Shown piece by piece: positions 12,501 to 25,467 of a stretch of DNA of 64,000 nt (positions within the stretch are counted from its first letter, which is position 1; each line of letters opens with the position of its first letter). The DNA comes from Emmonsiellopsis sp. PD_33 (lineage: Eukaryota; Ascomycota; Eurotiomycetes; Onygenales; Ajellomycetaceae), in NCBI GenBank assembly GCA_032988165.1, contig JANTQF010000173.1, positions 1 through 64,000 of the forward strand. The letters are read 5' to 3'. The position numbers and the translations under genes are program-made. The notes beneath the pieces were generated by a model, which did not search any database, was not told where the DNA came from, and worked only from the letters and a program-made list of their open reading frames with translations.

Positions 12501-15500
12501 GGATGTTCGATCGTCCATCACCACATCTCTAAAGTCGACACCAGAATATTGTTTCTCTTGCATCGCGAGAGCACCTTGCCGGGCGGAGGATGCAGTGTTC
12601 GACCATATTCCACCCACAGGATCAACTCCGATGGGAAGGTTCAAAACCGACCTTTCTACTCCGAATTTCACATGGACGCATGGGAGTGACCCACTGTCGA
12701 ATTCCTTTCGGCACAGCATATTGCCAATTTCCTGTCGTCCGTTCTTAGTGACACGCGGCAGAGTATTTGGAGCGGTTATCATAATGCAGTACACTCGAAG
12801 GTGATGCTCTTGGTAGAGAACTTCGGCGCATCGCTCAGCCAGAGAATCCAAAAGGGCAATATCCAGCTGTCTCGGCGGTCCTCCCGATGTTGTTGGTGCA
12901 GTAGAGGCAGCATACGACTCTAAAAGGACTACAGGCAAATGCTCGTCATTCACAAAGACGTCAAAAGCAGAACAGTCGTGGATTTTAGGGACGTTTTTCA
13001 TAATGCTGATGATCAGGTGCTGTACGAAGAAATAGCGGTGCTCGGTACTCTCTGCTCCATGTTCGACCCATTCAACTTTTTGGCGCAACCGGTCTTCGTA
13101 TAGGCCAAGGACAAATATTTTACCCTCAATTATGCATCCCAAAAGGCCTGTACGCAGAAATTCGGGTTCAACGATTACTGGGGTCGGGCTTCCTCCTTGG
13201 AATCTGTATGGTCGGGCATGGAAGATTGTTTCGGTATGCTTGGGTAGTGCCCAGAAGCCTCCAGAAAGCGACGGAGAATCGACCCAGATTTCTCCAATGA
13301 TATTCGGGGTGCATAACAGTCCAGTCTCAGGGTCCACAATGGCAAGAGTAGCATCGGGAAGAGGATATCCAAACGCCCCGATTCGGACAGCATTCGGCAT
13401 GGTTTCAGCCTGCCTCCCTGCCTCCTCTCCCATAGCCAAAACAACTACCTCGTTGTTTTTAAGAGCCTCTTTGTCCAGTAAAACCTCGCTCAAGTCGGCT
13501 CTGTCGGCTGTAGATTGCTGTTTCTGTGTGTTGACGGCAGTTCCGCCAATCAAACTGCTTCCGAATCCAGCTTTGGGTGCCTCAGATTTCTCTTCCTTCT
13601 TTCCTTCGGCTGTGTCACCCCTTTGATTTGGATCCATTTCATGGGTGAGAGGACATCCCATTCGTTCCTCTCCACCAAGCCAATCGCGTACGCTTACAAC
13701 CATTCCACCATGTTCTGGCAGGCACAGCATGGGAGCCACGAGCTCTCTCGCCCGCGGGTTGCGGAGCGGGCGTAGCCATCTGTCTGCTAGAATCTCGTGG
13801 AATTCCGGGTCTATAGTTAATGTATCTATCAAACAGAGCTTCAGGCTAGAGAAGTTAGGTTCGGCTCCCTTCTTGAAATTTCTTGTGGCCAGAGGTTCTT
13901 GTTGGTAGTTATATGCAGCGCGCTTTAATCCAGGATAGTCCGCCGCCATAATGGTGGCTCTATATTTCGTGATTAAACTTGCGTAAAGACCGGGGGTTTC
14001 AACTGCTCGAGCCTCTAACCAGACAGTCGTATGGCCGCCGTAAACCGTAAGTAGAATGCCAAGGATCATACCGATACTTTGCCTAGGGTCCAAATAGCTG
14101 AAAAGCGTTTCACCATGCGGCCTGGCTTGTCGGTGGCTGCCGTCTTCTGCGCCTGCCGATGATATAATAGCCCCGAGGCAAAGCATCTGGTGCATAATTG
14201 TACGGTGGCTCATCACAACGCCTCGTAGATCGCCAGTTGGGGCCCGTGAAAATTCGATATAGGCCAAATCAGGAACAATCAGGGCGGGGGTATCATCTTT
14301 CTTCTTTGGATGGTAGCTCCCAAATTCATTCGTCTTCCACCACTCTACTCCCCTAGGCCAGCTAAGTTTCTGGGTTGTGATGTCTCTCTGGAACGTCTTC
14401 AAGTTGTTTTCCGTGGTCAATGCCAGATGGGCCTGTGTCGAGGTGAGGATGACGTTGAGGCTTGCATAGTCTTCAAGGTTGTTTATAGGGACAGCAACGA
14501 CTCCGGCAATAAAACAACCTAGAAGGGCAACAGCAAATTCAATGATCTCGGTGTCACGGTATATCAACGCCACTCGATCTCCTCTGTACAAGCTGCTTTT
14601 GTCGCGGATGACTTGCGCAACCTTCTCTGCACGGCTAGCCAACTTCTCCCATGTAATCGAGGTGACTTCTTTCCCACGCTGATCTAGCACCCAGTAAGCT
14701 GGTTGCTTGGGGTGGGTTCGTGCACGGTGCCGTAGAACAGTGGGTAGGTTATCGAATTTCGACATGGAAGTATTAGGATTATGCGGATCGTGGACATCAA
14801 AGGGAATATCTCGAGGCTCCAGAGGCAGAAGATGGTCGACAATCGCTCCGGGCGGTAGATCAGCCGCGGTCATCAGAGGCGGTGCCACATTTGCGGTGGG
14901 CGAGAATGGCTCGGTTTGGCTCTGAGAATACCTATGGTAGCCACCTCCGTAACTGTCCCTAGGGTCGTCATTTTGCTGTCCGGCAAAGTCTGAAAAATAT
15001 GCCTGCTGCGAGTCCAGCATTGTCGACTGCCTAGTGGGCCCTCCGCTACCACTAGATGGGCCATACATGCTTCCGTGGGGTTCGCCATAGTCAGGCTGTT
15101 CCCCCGGATTGAACGCATAGTTATGGCTTCTTAATGTACCGGTTCGGGAGTCTTCGTAGGCATTGGCTGGCGCCTGGCCTCTAGGGAGGAAAAGCGAGTC
15201 GTAAGATGCCGAAGACGGCTGTCGTTCGACGCCGAACGAAAACCCCAATTCCCGCTCCTGTATCTGTGCCAGCTGGTTTGCCGGGTGTATCTGAGGGTGC
15301 GCGCCCGCCATCGGATCCATGCCGGGAATGCCGTCACCACTCATGCGTTGCGGCGGCCGTCCACCAATGAGGTTGGCAGGTAGCGAATCCGATTGTCGAC
15401 GCTCATCTGATAAAGACGTGCTCACGGGACGGCTGTCTTGAGAGGAAGGCGAAGGAGAATGCAGACCAAGGTAGGAAGCCCGATTGCCTATGCTTCCGGA

Positions 15501-15908
15501 GCTTGAAAGTCTCAACCCCCCGCGGTCACCGTTGTTGGCGGAAAGATATTGCGATAGTAGTTGGGTACGGCGCTTCTGGTATCTTCATAAAATGTCAATT
15601 ATAGCCTGTCAAACGAAGGTACAAGTCTCCTTTTTTCCGGGAGGGCCAAGAATCCAGGAGCAGCAGCGATCAGACGAGAGCCCATGCGAATCCGCTGTCC
15701 TCGGAACCGGAAAAAAGAAAGTGGAATCGATGGGAAATTGCATACCCTTTTTGAGTGATGTCTCCATCCTAACAGACGGATACACATTAGCCACAGGCCC
15801 CAGCGCAGGGAAGCAGAACAGCGGCCAAAGCCCGCAGCAACTCACCTCCAATTCTTGGTCTAGCTGCCGCAAAGCGATCTGCAGCTCTTCCGGGATATCG
15901 TCAGCCAT
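9559..15908 (-). CDS. DIP2/Cps1/Mug62-like protein: DMAP1-binding domain plus two AMP-binding domains
   Basis: Spliced model complement(9559..10771, 10825..11428, 11488..11697, 11756..15582, 15746..15768, 15846..15908), giving 1979 residues; exon 2 has only 23 nt. The N-terminus (MADDIPEELQIALRQLDQELE, then DGDITQKGYQKRRTQLL) is the DMAP1-binding domain of DIP2 proteins. A Ser/Pro-rich region follows, then two tandem fatty-acyl-AMP-ligase-like (AMP-binding) domains, about 305-900 and 1050-1650, and a disordered Pro/Gln-rich tail. This architecture is shared by fungal Cps1 (Cochliobolus, Magnaporthe, Coccidioides), S. pombe Mug62, yeast Cmr2 and animal DIP2; in yeast and animals the family controls diacylglycerol composition. 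Although once called NRPS-like, no carrier or condensation domain is present. All introns are 53-163 nt with GT-AG ends. Confidence 0.93.
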
Positions 15909-18892
15909 AGTGGCAGTGGGCAGACAGCGCCAGGCATGTAGTAGATACTATGAATATGAGACTTCCGGCGTCTGGCAGTCGGACCATCAGGACACCGGTC
16001 CCAGCGTCCCAGGGCGATGAGAAACACAACCAGTCGGCGCTGGGGAGGAGATCGGAGGTGCCAGGAACGCGGATGTCGGTCCAGAGGCTGAAGAGGTGGC
16101 GGCCCACGCACAAACGTTTTTGCGGGGGGTGATCGCTTCGTGTCCAACCACCACCAGTTTATTTGTGAATAATTAGTTAACTAACAGCAGCGGAGGTCTG
16201 ATGCGGAATCCGGCGGTGGGCTGGTTTCAACCCCGTCAAGGCTCAAGCCCCTCAACTGCTGCTGACCGACCGTTGTTCCGCCGCGATGTGCGTGTCTCAT
16301 ATCCCCGTTCGTCCACCGCCGCCGCCGCTTTAAATAGTTACCCGCCGTCCATCGCAGCCAGGGATGATGGCTTGGCCCGGACCCAGAATGATTTAATATA
16401 TTTCAGCAGCAGCCTCAGGTTCACAAAGACACAGGGGCTGCGGCGCTGCGCAGTACAATTCGTTTCTCTCCAGCCAAGATTGGGCCGCATAGGCCAGGGA
16501 TATTTCGCACATAGCCGTCCTGTCTACTGATCCCTCTCTCACATCCGTACGCATGTCTCATCCGACCAGACAAGATATATATAGAGGCGGGCAGGAATGC
16601 GGGACTAGAAGACGAACAAACCTGTTCCTGACAATGCATACCTGCTGCATACTTGGATTACCTGTACTGCTGTCGACTTGCCTTTTTAAACCCGCCTTTC
16701 TTTCGTTAACGAACAGTGATATAACCCCGTTATCTACGCTTGAACTAGGATCACAGACCTTTGCGCGATCAACCATTCCCTCTCATGCTGGTTCTTCCAC
16801 AAGGAGAAGATCTGGAAAATCATCATCCATTGCACAGCCACACAAGCTTGATTGAGGGAACTTAACTGTAGAGAGCGTTCACAGTGTGTCGACTGTACTT
16901 TCTAAGCTTGCTTGACCCTTTCTAATTACTGTTCTACCTTTTTGCGTGAAACGGTGGCTCTTTTCAAGGTGTGATACTATGAATGTAAAGGCCAGAATTA
17001 ATCTTTCCGTCAATACGCTATTCGTATATTGTTTGGTTTCGCGGTTTGTACGATGATGCCCGCGGAATCGATTCCCACGCAGTTTGCGATGCCGCAAGTA
17101 GACTCATGGTGTGTTTTACCATGAGCCGTATATGGCATATATGATGACGTTTAGACAACTCAACAAATTTATAATATATTTGAATTCTTCTTTTTATTTT
17201 CAGATTTTTGGCGGTTTAGTTTCCTCCCCCACGTGTCCTCCATACAAATATATCTATACACCCGAGTCATTCCTGATATGGAGCCATTAGGGCGCATGTT
17301 TCCGCAACTAACGGGAAACCAGAACTGTTTCCCGAATCTAAAGCATAGATGCATGTTCCTCAATACCGCAGCCCCAAAAAGCCTGCAGGATTAGATCCTC
17401 ATCAGATTAGATTCTCGGCGGACCAAAAAGTGTAAAACCGGGCTGATTGATAAGATTAGATCAAACCTTAGCCTCGTTAGCCTCCGCGATTTTATATACA
17501 TCAACGCCGATTATATCTTGATTCTTATATCGAATAAAGACTGATATTGTCTGGGCTTGGGGCCATCTAGATCGAGGGATTAGAATCCCTCGCTCGAACC
17601 GCTCTTCTATGATAAAACGCTCGGCATGAGGCCAGACCATCACCTTCGGCCGACGCGCTATCCATGCCCAACCGAAATTTATACAAACTTGCCATGAACA
17701 GGCCTTGGTTTAAATATACCAACTCCCCGTGATAAGAATTAAACTAAGGTCTCTCCATCCCTTGCTCGGTAAACACGGCACCACCAACCGGAGGAGAAGG
17801 GCCCTGGCGGACACTCCTGGCGAGATACTTATCAGACAATGCGGACCAATGCATCCGGGGAACAATTCCCCGCATAGAACGTCTGGAGTTTGGGTGCTAT
17901 TGCTCTTGGCACTTCGCTCGGACTAAATGATAGGGAGGGAGGAAGCGAACAGGTTGAAGAAATACATGAACTCTTGTCTCTAGCAGATCAGCGTGGAGGA
18001 ATTCATCTGCTGCGTCCTGAGCAAGAGAAAGTTTCCCCGAAATCTAGATCAATGACGTTTAACTTGCATGTCTCGTTCCTGGGGACATGATTTTTTTCAA
18101 CCAAACCGGGAAAATCCCGACGTACTGGAAGCGCGCGGGGATGTTATCAGTCAGGGTGCGTACAATACCTCATTCTTGGTGAGATAGACTTTCGATGAAA
18201 CAAGTTATTAATACCAGCAATTCCCAGGAACAAACATGCAATCCACGGCCCTGAGGAGCGAGATCAATCCCGCTGGTCTGGGGTAACTATCATTGGCGGG
18301 ATGCAAGGTTACATCCTCTGCCGCCCCGGCCGCCGATCGCACTCTGTCCCCCATACCGAGCCCTCTCTTATCGCAGAGACACAGCTGAGAATACGGGCAG
18401 AATGTTGCACAAAACCACCCGTCGTCGGAATCTCCCGACAACCAGCACTAATTCGGAGTCATTCCACGAGCGGACGGGTATTCGCTCAATCGACCAGCCT
18501 ATCACCAGCTCTGAGCTGAACAATCCCTGCGATATATTGCCAGCTCCAGCGAATGGCCCATCACGGCCTCCAGCATGTAATCAGCGCGAATCGCTGAGAT
18601 TTGCTTACACGTACTTTTTAGTGCGCTTGTCCGACGAGAGACAGGCTCCGCGATTGCAGCCATCCATCCAGTGCTATCATGTGTTCTCGACCTCCTGAAT
18701 GGATTCCATACCTGCCTGATCCTCTCTCTTCGCCGGGCATCTCACCCTCTCCCAAAACACCAAAAAGGCGGCTGAAATTCCAGACCGCGAACGGGAGAGT
18801 GAGTAACTTTACTCTCTAAACATCACCCTGGCCTTGTTGGACAAAACCCACCCCAAAAAGCGACAGCGCAAACAAGAGCCAAACAAAACAAA
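15909..18892. other. Long intergenic region between divergent genes
   Basis: About 3 kb of promoter-side DNA separates the DIP2-like gene (-) and the metallophosphoesterase gene (+). No gene could be supported. It includes a CACGTG box at 17230-17235, a perfect hairpin at 17103-17125 (8-bp arms CTCATGGT/ACCATGAG) and another at about 17571-17592 (CGAGGGATT, 2-base loop, AATCCCTCG). A 60-codon minus-strand frame at 17461-17643 looks protein-like but lacks both ends. Confidence 0.5.
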
Positions 18893-20978
18893 ATGCATCT
18901 CGCATCCCTCCTCCCCATCCTCGCCTGCATCGCCACGACGCCCATCTACGCGTGCGATTCCTGCTATGGCCCCTCGGATCTGACCAGCCACAAGCGGCTG
19001 GTTCGTCGCATGCAGCCCGAGTCTCTGAACGCGACGACGAAACCGCGAGGGCCGCTGGAATGGGGCCAGATCAATTTCTTGCACACCACCGATACGCATG
19101 GGTGGCTGGCGGGGCATTTGAAGGAGGAGAATTACGGCGCGGATTGGGGCGATTATATCTCGTTTGTCAAACATATGCGGGAGAAGGCGGATCGGTTGGA
19201 TGTGGATTTGTTGCTTGTTGATACTGGTGCGGTTTTGCGCTTTTTTTAAAAAAAAATACTTGTTGAGTGGGAACTAACCTCTTACAGGTGACTTGCATGA
19301 CGGCAATGGATTGAGCGATACTACGAGCCCCAATGGCGTATATACGGATGACATCTTTACCAAGGTCGATTACGATTTGCTGACGGTGGGCAACCACGAG
19401 CTCTACGTGACCGAGATCGCATATGAAGCCTTCTCGAACTTCTCTATGGTATATGGCGAGCGGTACTTGACTAGCAATGTCCAGATCCAGAACCCCGTCA
19501 CCGGCAAGTTTCAGGATATGGGTAACAAGTACCGCTATTTCACCACCAAGCATGGCCTCAGGATTATGTCGTTTGGTGTGCTGTTCGATTTTACTGGCAA
19601 CTCCAATGTGTCCAAGGTGACCAAGGGGGAGGATATGATCAAGGAAGAGTGGTTTACCAAGGCTGTCAAGAAGGAGGACATCGACCTGTTCGTTGTGATT
19701 GGGCATAATCCCGTCAGGTCGAATGATAGCGACGCCACTCTTCCGACGGTTCAAAAGGCTATTCGAGATATGCGCCCGGATGTGCCTATTCAAATCTTTG
19801 GAGGTCATGCGCACGTCCGCGACTTTGTAGTTTGGGATGAGTCATCGACTGGTCTTGCGTCAGGTCAATACTGCGAAACCCTCGGTTGGCTCTCCATGAC
19901 CGGAATCAAGTCTGACACCTACAGAGGAAGCGCGAAACCGAAGGGGGTTCCCAACCCATCCAGGAAGGCTATTCCTGTGAATGAGACGTACTCTGTACAG
20001 AACACTCCTCCCAAATACGGCACTCCAGGAAAGGAGGAAGAATTGCTGTATTCTCGCCGATATCTTGACTGGAACCGTTTGACATTTGCATACCATGCCG
20101 TCAAATCCCAGGACTCCAAACTCGACTCCAAGCGCGGGAAAGCAGTTACTGGTGACATCACGGAATTCCGCAAGGCCCAGAATCTGTCAACTGTTTACGG
20201 CTGCGTTCCGCAGACATACTGCGAGTCATGTGTACCGTTTGGTGCAGAGGGGAGTATCTTCAAGCTTGTTGAAACATCATTAGCAGCAACCGTTGTCAAC
20301 GAATCGCGTGCTGATATACCACGGCTGATCATTATCAATACCGGAACTATCCGCTTTGACCTGGTCAAGGGACCCTTCACGATGGATGACTCGTATATTG
20401 TGAATCCGTTCAAGGACGCATTCCAGTTCATTCCAGACGTGCCGTACTCTCAGGCAAAAGAAGTGCTGGGGATATTGAATGCTGGACCATACCAGAAGAA
20501 GCGCAGCATAGACACCTTTACCAGTTCCATGCTCGCAGGTCGGGATTCCTGCACCAATCCCCCGCTAATTACCTCGACGAAAGAGAAGAGAGACGTGCTC
20601 AAGACGCGATCCTTTACTCGGAATCGACGAGAGAACAGCATTGACACCCCTGGCCATACAACCACCGACGACTTTGGATCGGATGGCGACGACACCCCAC
20701 ACTCGACGATCCCGCACTTCGAGGTGCCAAACGACGTGCAAGCCAACGCATCGTTCCCCACGGACGGCAGCATGCCCGAGAAGGTTGACCTGGTGTTTCT
20801 GGACTTCATTGGCGAGGACTATGTGATCCCGGCGCTGGCTGAGGTGGGCGGGAAATACAGCGTGGATGATATCGAATACTACATGCCCAAGGAGTTCACG
20901 ACGAACAATTACCTGCAGGTGTATGCAGAGAAGGCGTGGCAGGAGGGGATGCCGAACTGCGCAGTGGGGAACGAGTGA
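18893..20978 (+). CDS. Secreted/vacuolar metallophosphoesterase, 5'-nucleotidase type (YHR202W-like)
   Basis: Spliced model 18893..19226, 19288..20978, giving 674 residues; the 61-nt intron has a GTGCGG donor and a CTAAC branch site. Residues 1-20 are a signal peptide ending IYA, followed by a Cys-rich start (CDSCYG). Calcineurin-like metal-site motifs are visible: TTDTHGWL (D67, H69), [16 protein letters not shown] (about 146-150), IGHNPVR and FGGHAHVRD. The C-terminal half contains the 5'-nucleotidase C-terminal-type segment around [18 protein letters not shown]. Such enzymes hydrolyse nucleoside monophosphates or related phosphoesters; the exact substrate cannot be read from sequence. Overall order and length resemble the fungal YHR202W group, which is found in the vacuole or outside the cell. 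Several NxS/T sites suggest glycosylation. Confidence 0.88.
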
Positions 20979-21085
20979 GGGGGTGTTATGTAGTAGACAA
21001 GATGGTGTATATAGACAGAGTAGATAGCAGACAGTATCTATGTATCCATGGATGGAAGTTGAGAAGACCCAGGAGATGCCAAGCC

Positions 21086-21121
21086 CACGTGACATCGCTA
21101 GGCTACGCGGCCGCTGATTGG
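21086..21121. promoter_or_regulatory. CACGTG and inverted CCAAT boxes in the RPS5 promoter
   Basis: CACGTG (21086-21091) and ATTGG, an inverted CCAAT box (21117-21121), lie 210-250 bp upstream of the RPS5 start. CCAAT is bound by the Hap complex in filamentous fungi. Both motifs are short, so function is inferred from position only. Confidence 0.4.
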
Positions 21122-21332
21122 CCCGCCGCGCCACCTGCCCTAAACTGCCCACAAAGACCCCAAAACTCGCTTAGCGAGCGCGCACCTCAAATTTCGCTCG
21201 CCAGCGATTCCTGACCCCGACGACCTGAACACGCCGACGACCAACGACGCTTTCCGCCCTCCACCCACCTCGCGCACCCCCAACCCCCTACGCATCTCCC
21301 TCGACCAGGTGTATTCTCAGACGGCGTCCATC

Positions 21333-22349
21333 ATGTCCGACAGCGGGGAAGTCGAGGTCGAAAGCCCCATGGGCTACCCGGTTCTGCCCAAGGATGTTGC
21401 CCAGGAAATCGGCAGCATCAAGCTCTTCAACAAATGGAGCTACGAGGATATCGAGATTCGGGATATGTCTTTGACGTACGTCTGCACCACCTCCGTTGCG
21501 TTCTTTTGATCTTGCTGCGTTGTGCGCCTGGCATTGGGAATCGGTAGCGTGGATTATCAATGGAGGGGGGAATTGATCTATGGGCTCGGATAAATGGCAG
21601 GCAGTTGATAATTGGCGCCTGCGGATGGGACAGATGGAGGAGGCAGTTGATAATTGAGGGCATGGGCCATTTTGCTTTGAGGGGACAGTTTGTGCTGACC
21701 GGGACTTTTTTGAATTGCATATAGCGACTACATCCAAATCCGCCAGCCCGTCTACATCTCCCACTCCGCCGGAAAATATGCCGTCAAGCGTTTCCGAAAG
21801 GCCCAATGCCCCATCATTGAGCGCCTCACGAACTCCCTCATGATGAACGGCCGCAACAACGGAAAGAAGCTCATGGCTGTCCGCATCGTTGCTCACACTT
21901 TCGAGATCGTATGTTCCACGTCCCCCCGGTTCCGGAAGCAGCAGCAGCGGCAGGAAACCGAGATTTTATATATAACAATTATGATATCCGCCGCCGATAT
22001 GACTGACACTTTTTTTCTCCCCGTTCAATAGATCCACATCATGACCGACCAAAACCCCATCCAAGTTGCCGTTGACGCCATCGTCAATTGCGGTCCCCGA
22101 GAAGACAGCACCAGAATCGGTTCCGCCGGTACCGTCCGTCGCCAGGCCGTCGATGTCTCCCCTCTCCGCCGTGTCAACCAGGCCATTGCCCTCCTGACCA
22201 TCGGCGCCCGTGAGGCTGCTTTCCGTAACGTGAAGAGTGTCGCCGAGTGCCTTGCTGAGGAGCTGATCAACGCTGCCAAGGGAAGCTCGAACTCGTACGC
22301 CATCAAGAAGAAGGACGAGCTGGAGCGTGTCGCCAAGAGCAATCGGTAA
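21333..22349 (+). CDS. rps5: 40S ribosomal protein S5 (uS7)
   Basis: Spliced model 21333..21475, 21725..21908, 22032..22349, giving 214 residues, the normal length for eukaryotic uS7. The protein starts [18 protein letters not shown] and contains the highly conserved [41 protein letters not shown] and TGRREDS-like [19 protein letters not shown] segments. It sits in the small-subunit head, contacts mRNA and tRNA near the E site and binds 18S rRNA. The first intron is 249 nt, long for this window; the second is 123 nt. A Met eight codons upstream (21309) is in frame, but the conserved family start is MSDSG. Promoter elements CACGTG and CCAAT lie upstream. Confidence 0.97.
21600..21656 (+). repeat. 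15-bp direct repeat inside RPS5 intron 1
   Basis: GGCAGTTGATAATTG occurs at 21600-21614 and again at 21642-21656 within the first intron of RPS5. No snoRNA C/D or H/ACA box arrangement could be made around it. Confidence 0.75.
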
Positions 22350-22932
22350 ACGAAATGGGTTGTTTTTTTGTGTTGGCCTGTTTTTTTTTTACTCGTTTGT
22401 GTTCTTTGGGAGGGGGTGGAATGGTGCCATGGGGCTTTTTCCTGTGAATGTTTACACTTCATTCTGCGCAAAAAATAAAAAAACACCTCCTGTCTGTCAT
22501 TATTATCTGGACTGGGTAATTTTTATTTGAGGAAGAGCCAGATCCTGGGCGGATGGCATTTTATCTTCTTACGTAGTTGAATGCAATCATGAAGAATCCC
22601 AAAAATTCAAAATCGCCTAGCTAGGAGTGGGCAGGCATTCCTCGTTGGTTAATTTTCCCTTGCCTGTATTTGATAATGACTCTAAAAATGCAAGTTGCTT
22701 CATTTTTCACAAACAGTGCCCTGTAATTAAAGCCATAGATATGTATATAAAGCTAAAATAATGACATTTTTGTGGTGTTAATCCCCCCAATTTTCCACCC
22801 TGCTGGCTCCGCTGTGTCTGGATGGGGTCCCGCTAAAAAAAGTTCCAAACCTCCATCACCAAAAAATCTCAACGAACAACCAACCGCATACCATCCCCCT
22901 CACAGCCCCCTTGCCCACACAATTCGCCAGCC
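22350..22932. other. Spacer between RPS5 and SDA1
   Basis: This is the 3' region of RPS5 with T-runs, followed by the SDA1 promoter. No gene or clear regulatory element was seen beyond T-rich tracts. Confidence 0.5.
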
Positions 22933-25467
22933 ATGGGGAAACGAAAATTGGGCGCCTTGGAAAAGGTTGATGCTGACTTGTAAGTGTTTAAAAAAAATCC
23001 CCGCCCATTTTCGCCCTGCCTGCGCGTTGGTATCGGAGCAAAATCAGCTAATTGCGCAAAACAATAAATACAGGACCAACCTGCAATACAAAATCCGACG
23101 AGACCCAAAGTACGTTTTTACATGAACCCTCCTTTCAATACCTTTTCCCATAAAAAAAAGCGCAACCCCGCCCCGTTCAAACCCGTCTATCGAGCTATCC
23201 TAACACCCTCCTCCAACCCAACAGATCCTACATCGAAGACTTCCGCAGCCAGCACTACCAATATGAGAGCCACCGGGAGATATTCATGGCCTCGCCATCC
23301 ACCGCCACTGACACGGGAATAATTTCGCTACGGGATCTGATCGATTTCATCGCGCACGTGGCCGACTGCTACCCGGCCATCACCAAGGATTTCCCCAACG
23401 AGCTGATTGAGATCTTATCGCAGCATCATGCGGTGCTCGAGACGGACCTGCGCGAGAAGATTGTAGGCAGTCTGGTGCTGCTGAAAAAGAAGGAGGTTAT
23501 TGATTCCGCTACGTACGTAACCCGAGGAAGTCCGGGGGACTCTACTTTTCAAGAAGTACTAATGGGGGTTGGTTGTGTGGATTAGGCTTCTACATACCCT
23601 TTTCCCCGTCTTGGTCTCGACGCCTAGCAAGACGCTGCGCGCATTCCTGTTCCAGAAAATCCTGTCTGATTTGCGCACGGCCAATTCGAAAACTATCAAC
23701 CATAAACTAAACAGGACTATCCAGACCGTCCTCTTCAATCTCGTGACGTCCGATAGGACATCGGTCAAGGCACTATGGTCTATAAAGATCACCCGAGAGC
23801 TATGGAAGCGCCAAATATGGACCGACGCCAAGGCAGTGGAGATCATGAAAGAGGCGTCCCTGGCAGATAATGAAAAAGTAGCCGTTGGGGGTGTCCGGTT
23901 CTTCCTTGGCGGGGACAAGGAGCGCGAAGAGCTCGAGGACGAAAGCAGCGACGAAGAAGCCCCCGACGTCGCCAAAATCCGGCACCAAGTTACCATCAAC
24001 AAGAAGAGCAAGAAGAAGGCCCGCCAGGTGGAGAAAGCCATCGCTTCGGTGAAGAAGAAGGAGAAGAAGAAGAATCAGCCGCACCCGCTTAACTTCTCCG
24101 CGCTGCATCTCTTACATGACCCGCAGGGGTTCGCGGAGACGCTGTTCCAGAAGCATCTGCAGAATACCAAGTCGCGATTAAATCTGGAGCAAAAGCTGCT
24201 TGTTCTACAACTCGTGTCGCGGCTGGTCGGGTTGCATAAGCTTACTATGATCCAGCTGTACTCGTACTTTATCAAGTATCTAACCCCGCGCCAGCCATCC
24301 GTCACGTCGTTCTTGGCCTCTCTCGCTCAGTCTACGCATTCCCTCGTTCCGCCCGATGCCCTAGAGCCACTCGTTCAGAAAATTGCCAACGAGTTCGTCT
24401 CCGAAGCCTCCGCGGCGGAGGTTGCGTCTGCTGGTTTGAATGCAATTCGAGAAATCTGTGTTAGACAGCCACTTGCCATGAATGACACGTTGCTCCAGGA
24501 TCTAGTGATGTACAGGAAGAGCAAGGATAAGGGCGTCGTGATGGCTGCTAAGGGGTTGCTCAGTCTATACAGAGAAGTTGGTGCTGATTTGTTGAAAAAG
24601 AGGGATCGTGGCAAGAGTGCCACGATGGAGTTGAAGGCAGGGGAGCGGAAAGAGAAGCGATTTGGAGAAGAGGATATTGGTGAGATTGAGGGCCTTGAAT
24701 TGCTAGAACAGTGGAAGGAAGAGGAAAGGCGGAAGAAGAGACGTGAGAAGGGGTTGCCCTCTGACGGCGAAGATGACGATGAGGAGGAGGAAGAAGACGA
24801 GGAAGCAGATTGGGGCGCGTGGGATGTGGAAGAGGACGATAGCGATGATTCCGAAGGGTGGATTGACGTTGAGAGTGACAAGGAGATCGAACTCAGTGAC
24901 TCTGAGGATGAGGGGAAACCGGCGGCTAAGAAGGCAAAGACTGAAAACGATGGAGAATCTCGAGCCACAACCGAAGATCCTGAAAAGGAAAAGAAGCGGT
25001 CAAAACTCGCCACGACTCGTATCCTAACACCCGCTGATCTTGCGAAACTCGCTGAGCTGCGAGCCAAAGAGAGCGTCACCTCACTCCTCCCGCATAACAA
25101 GTCCCAACGGCAAAAGCAGATTGCTGCCAATGCCGCCAGACATGCGGACGACCCACTCACCGCTGCCGAGATTGAAGGCCTAGCCGCTCTATCCGCCGGC
25201 AAAGCCACTCGCGAGGAGAAGATTGCCCGCGTGAATGAGCTTAAGACGGATCGGGCCGAGCATAAGAGCAAGGTGGCAAGGAAGAAGGAAAGAAAGGAAG
25301 AGCAGGGCAAGAGTACGACAAATAAGGAGAAGGCCCGGAAGAAGAATTTCTTAATGACATTGGGCAAGGCGAAAAGCAAGGGCAAACGGAGTCTCGTAGA
25401 GACTAGAAGTATCCTGAAAGCCCATCATGACCGGGCGAAGAGGGGTGGAAAGAGGGGGAATAGATAG
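22933..25467 (+). CDS. sda1: Sda1 ribosome biogenesis protein
   Basis: Spliced model 22933..22979, 23074..23109, 23225..23512, 23586..25467, giving 750 residues. The start MGKRKLGALEKVDADLTNLQ and the following YKIRRDPKSYIEDFRSQHYQYES match the conserved N-terminus of Sda1/SDAD1. Helical-repeat regions follow (TLFPVLVSTPSKTLRAFLFQ, HPLNFSALHLLHDPQGFAE), then a very acidic segment around residues 530-590 and a Lys/Arg-rich C-terminus ending in basic residues. Sda1 is a nuclear protein needed for 60S pre-ribosome maturation and export, and yeast mutants also show a G1/actin defect. The three 5' introns (94, 115 and 73 nt) split a short N-terminal part, including a 36-nt second exon. All junctions keep frame. 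Confidence 0.95.

Noticed and set aside
9559..15908. NRPS or secondary-metabolite cluster
   Set aside because: The adenylating protein has the DIP2 architecture without carrier or condensation domains, and no tailoring genes are nearby.
17540..17640. Possible tRNA suggested by GGTTCGAG on the minus strand
   Set aside because: The following hairpin and order of arms do not form a cloverleaf with an A box and acceptor stem.
24375..25385. 336-codon Ser-rich minus-strand frame
   Set aside because: It lies entirely opposite the charged half of SDA1 and is a composition shadow.
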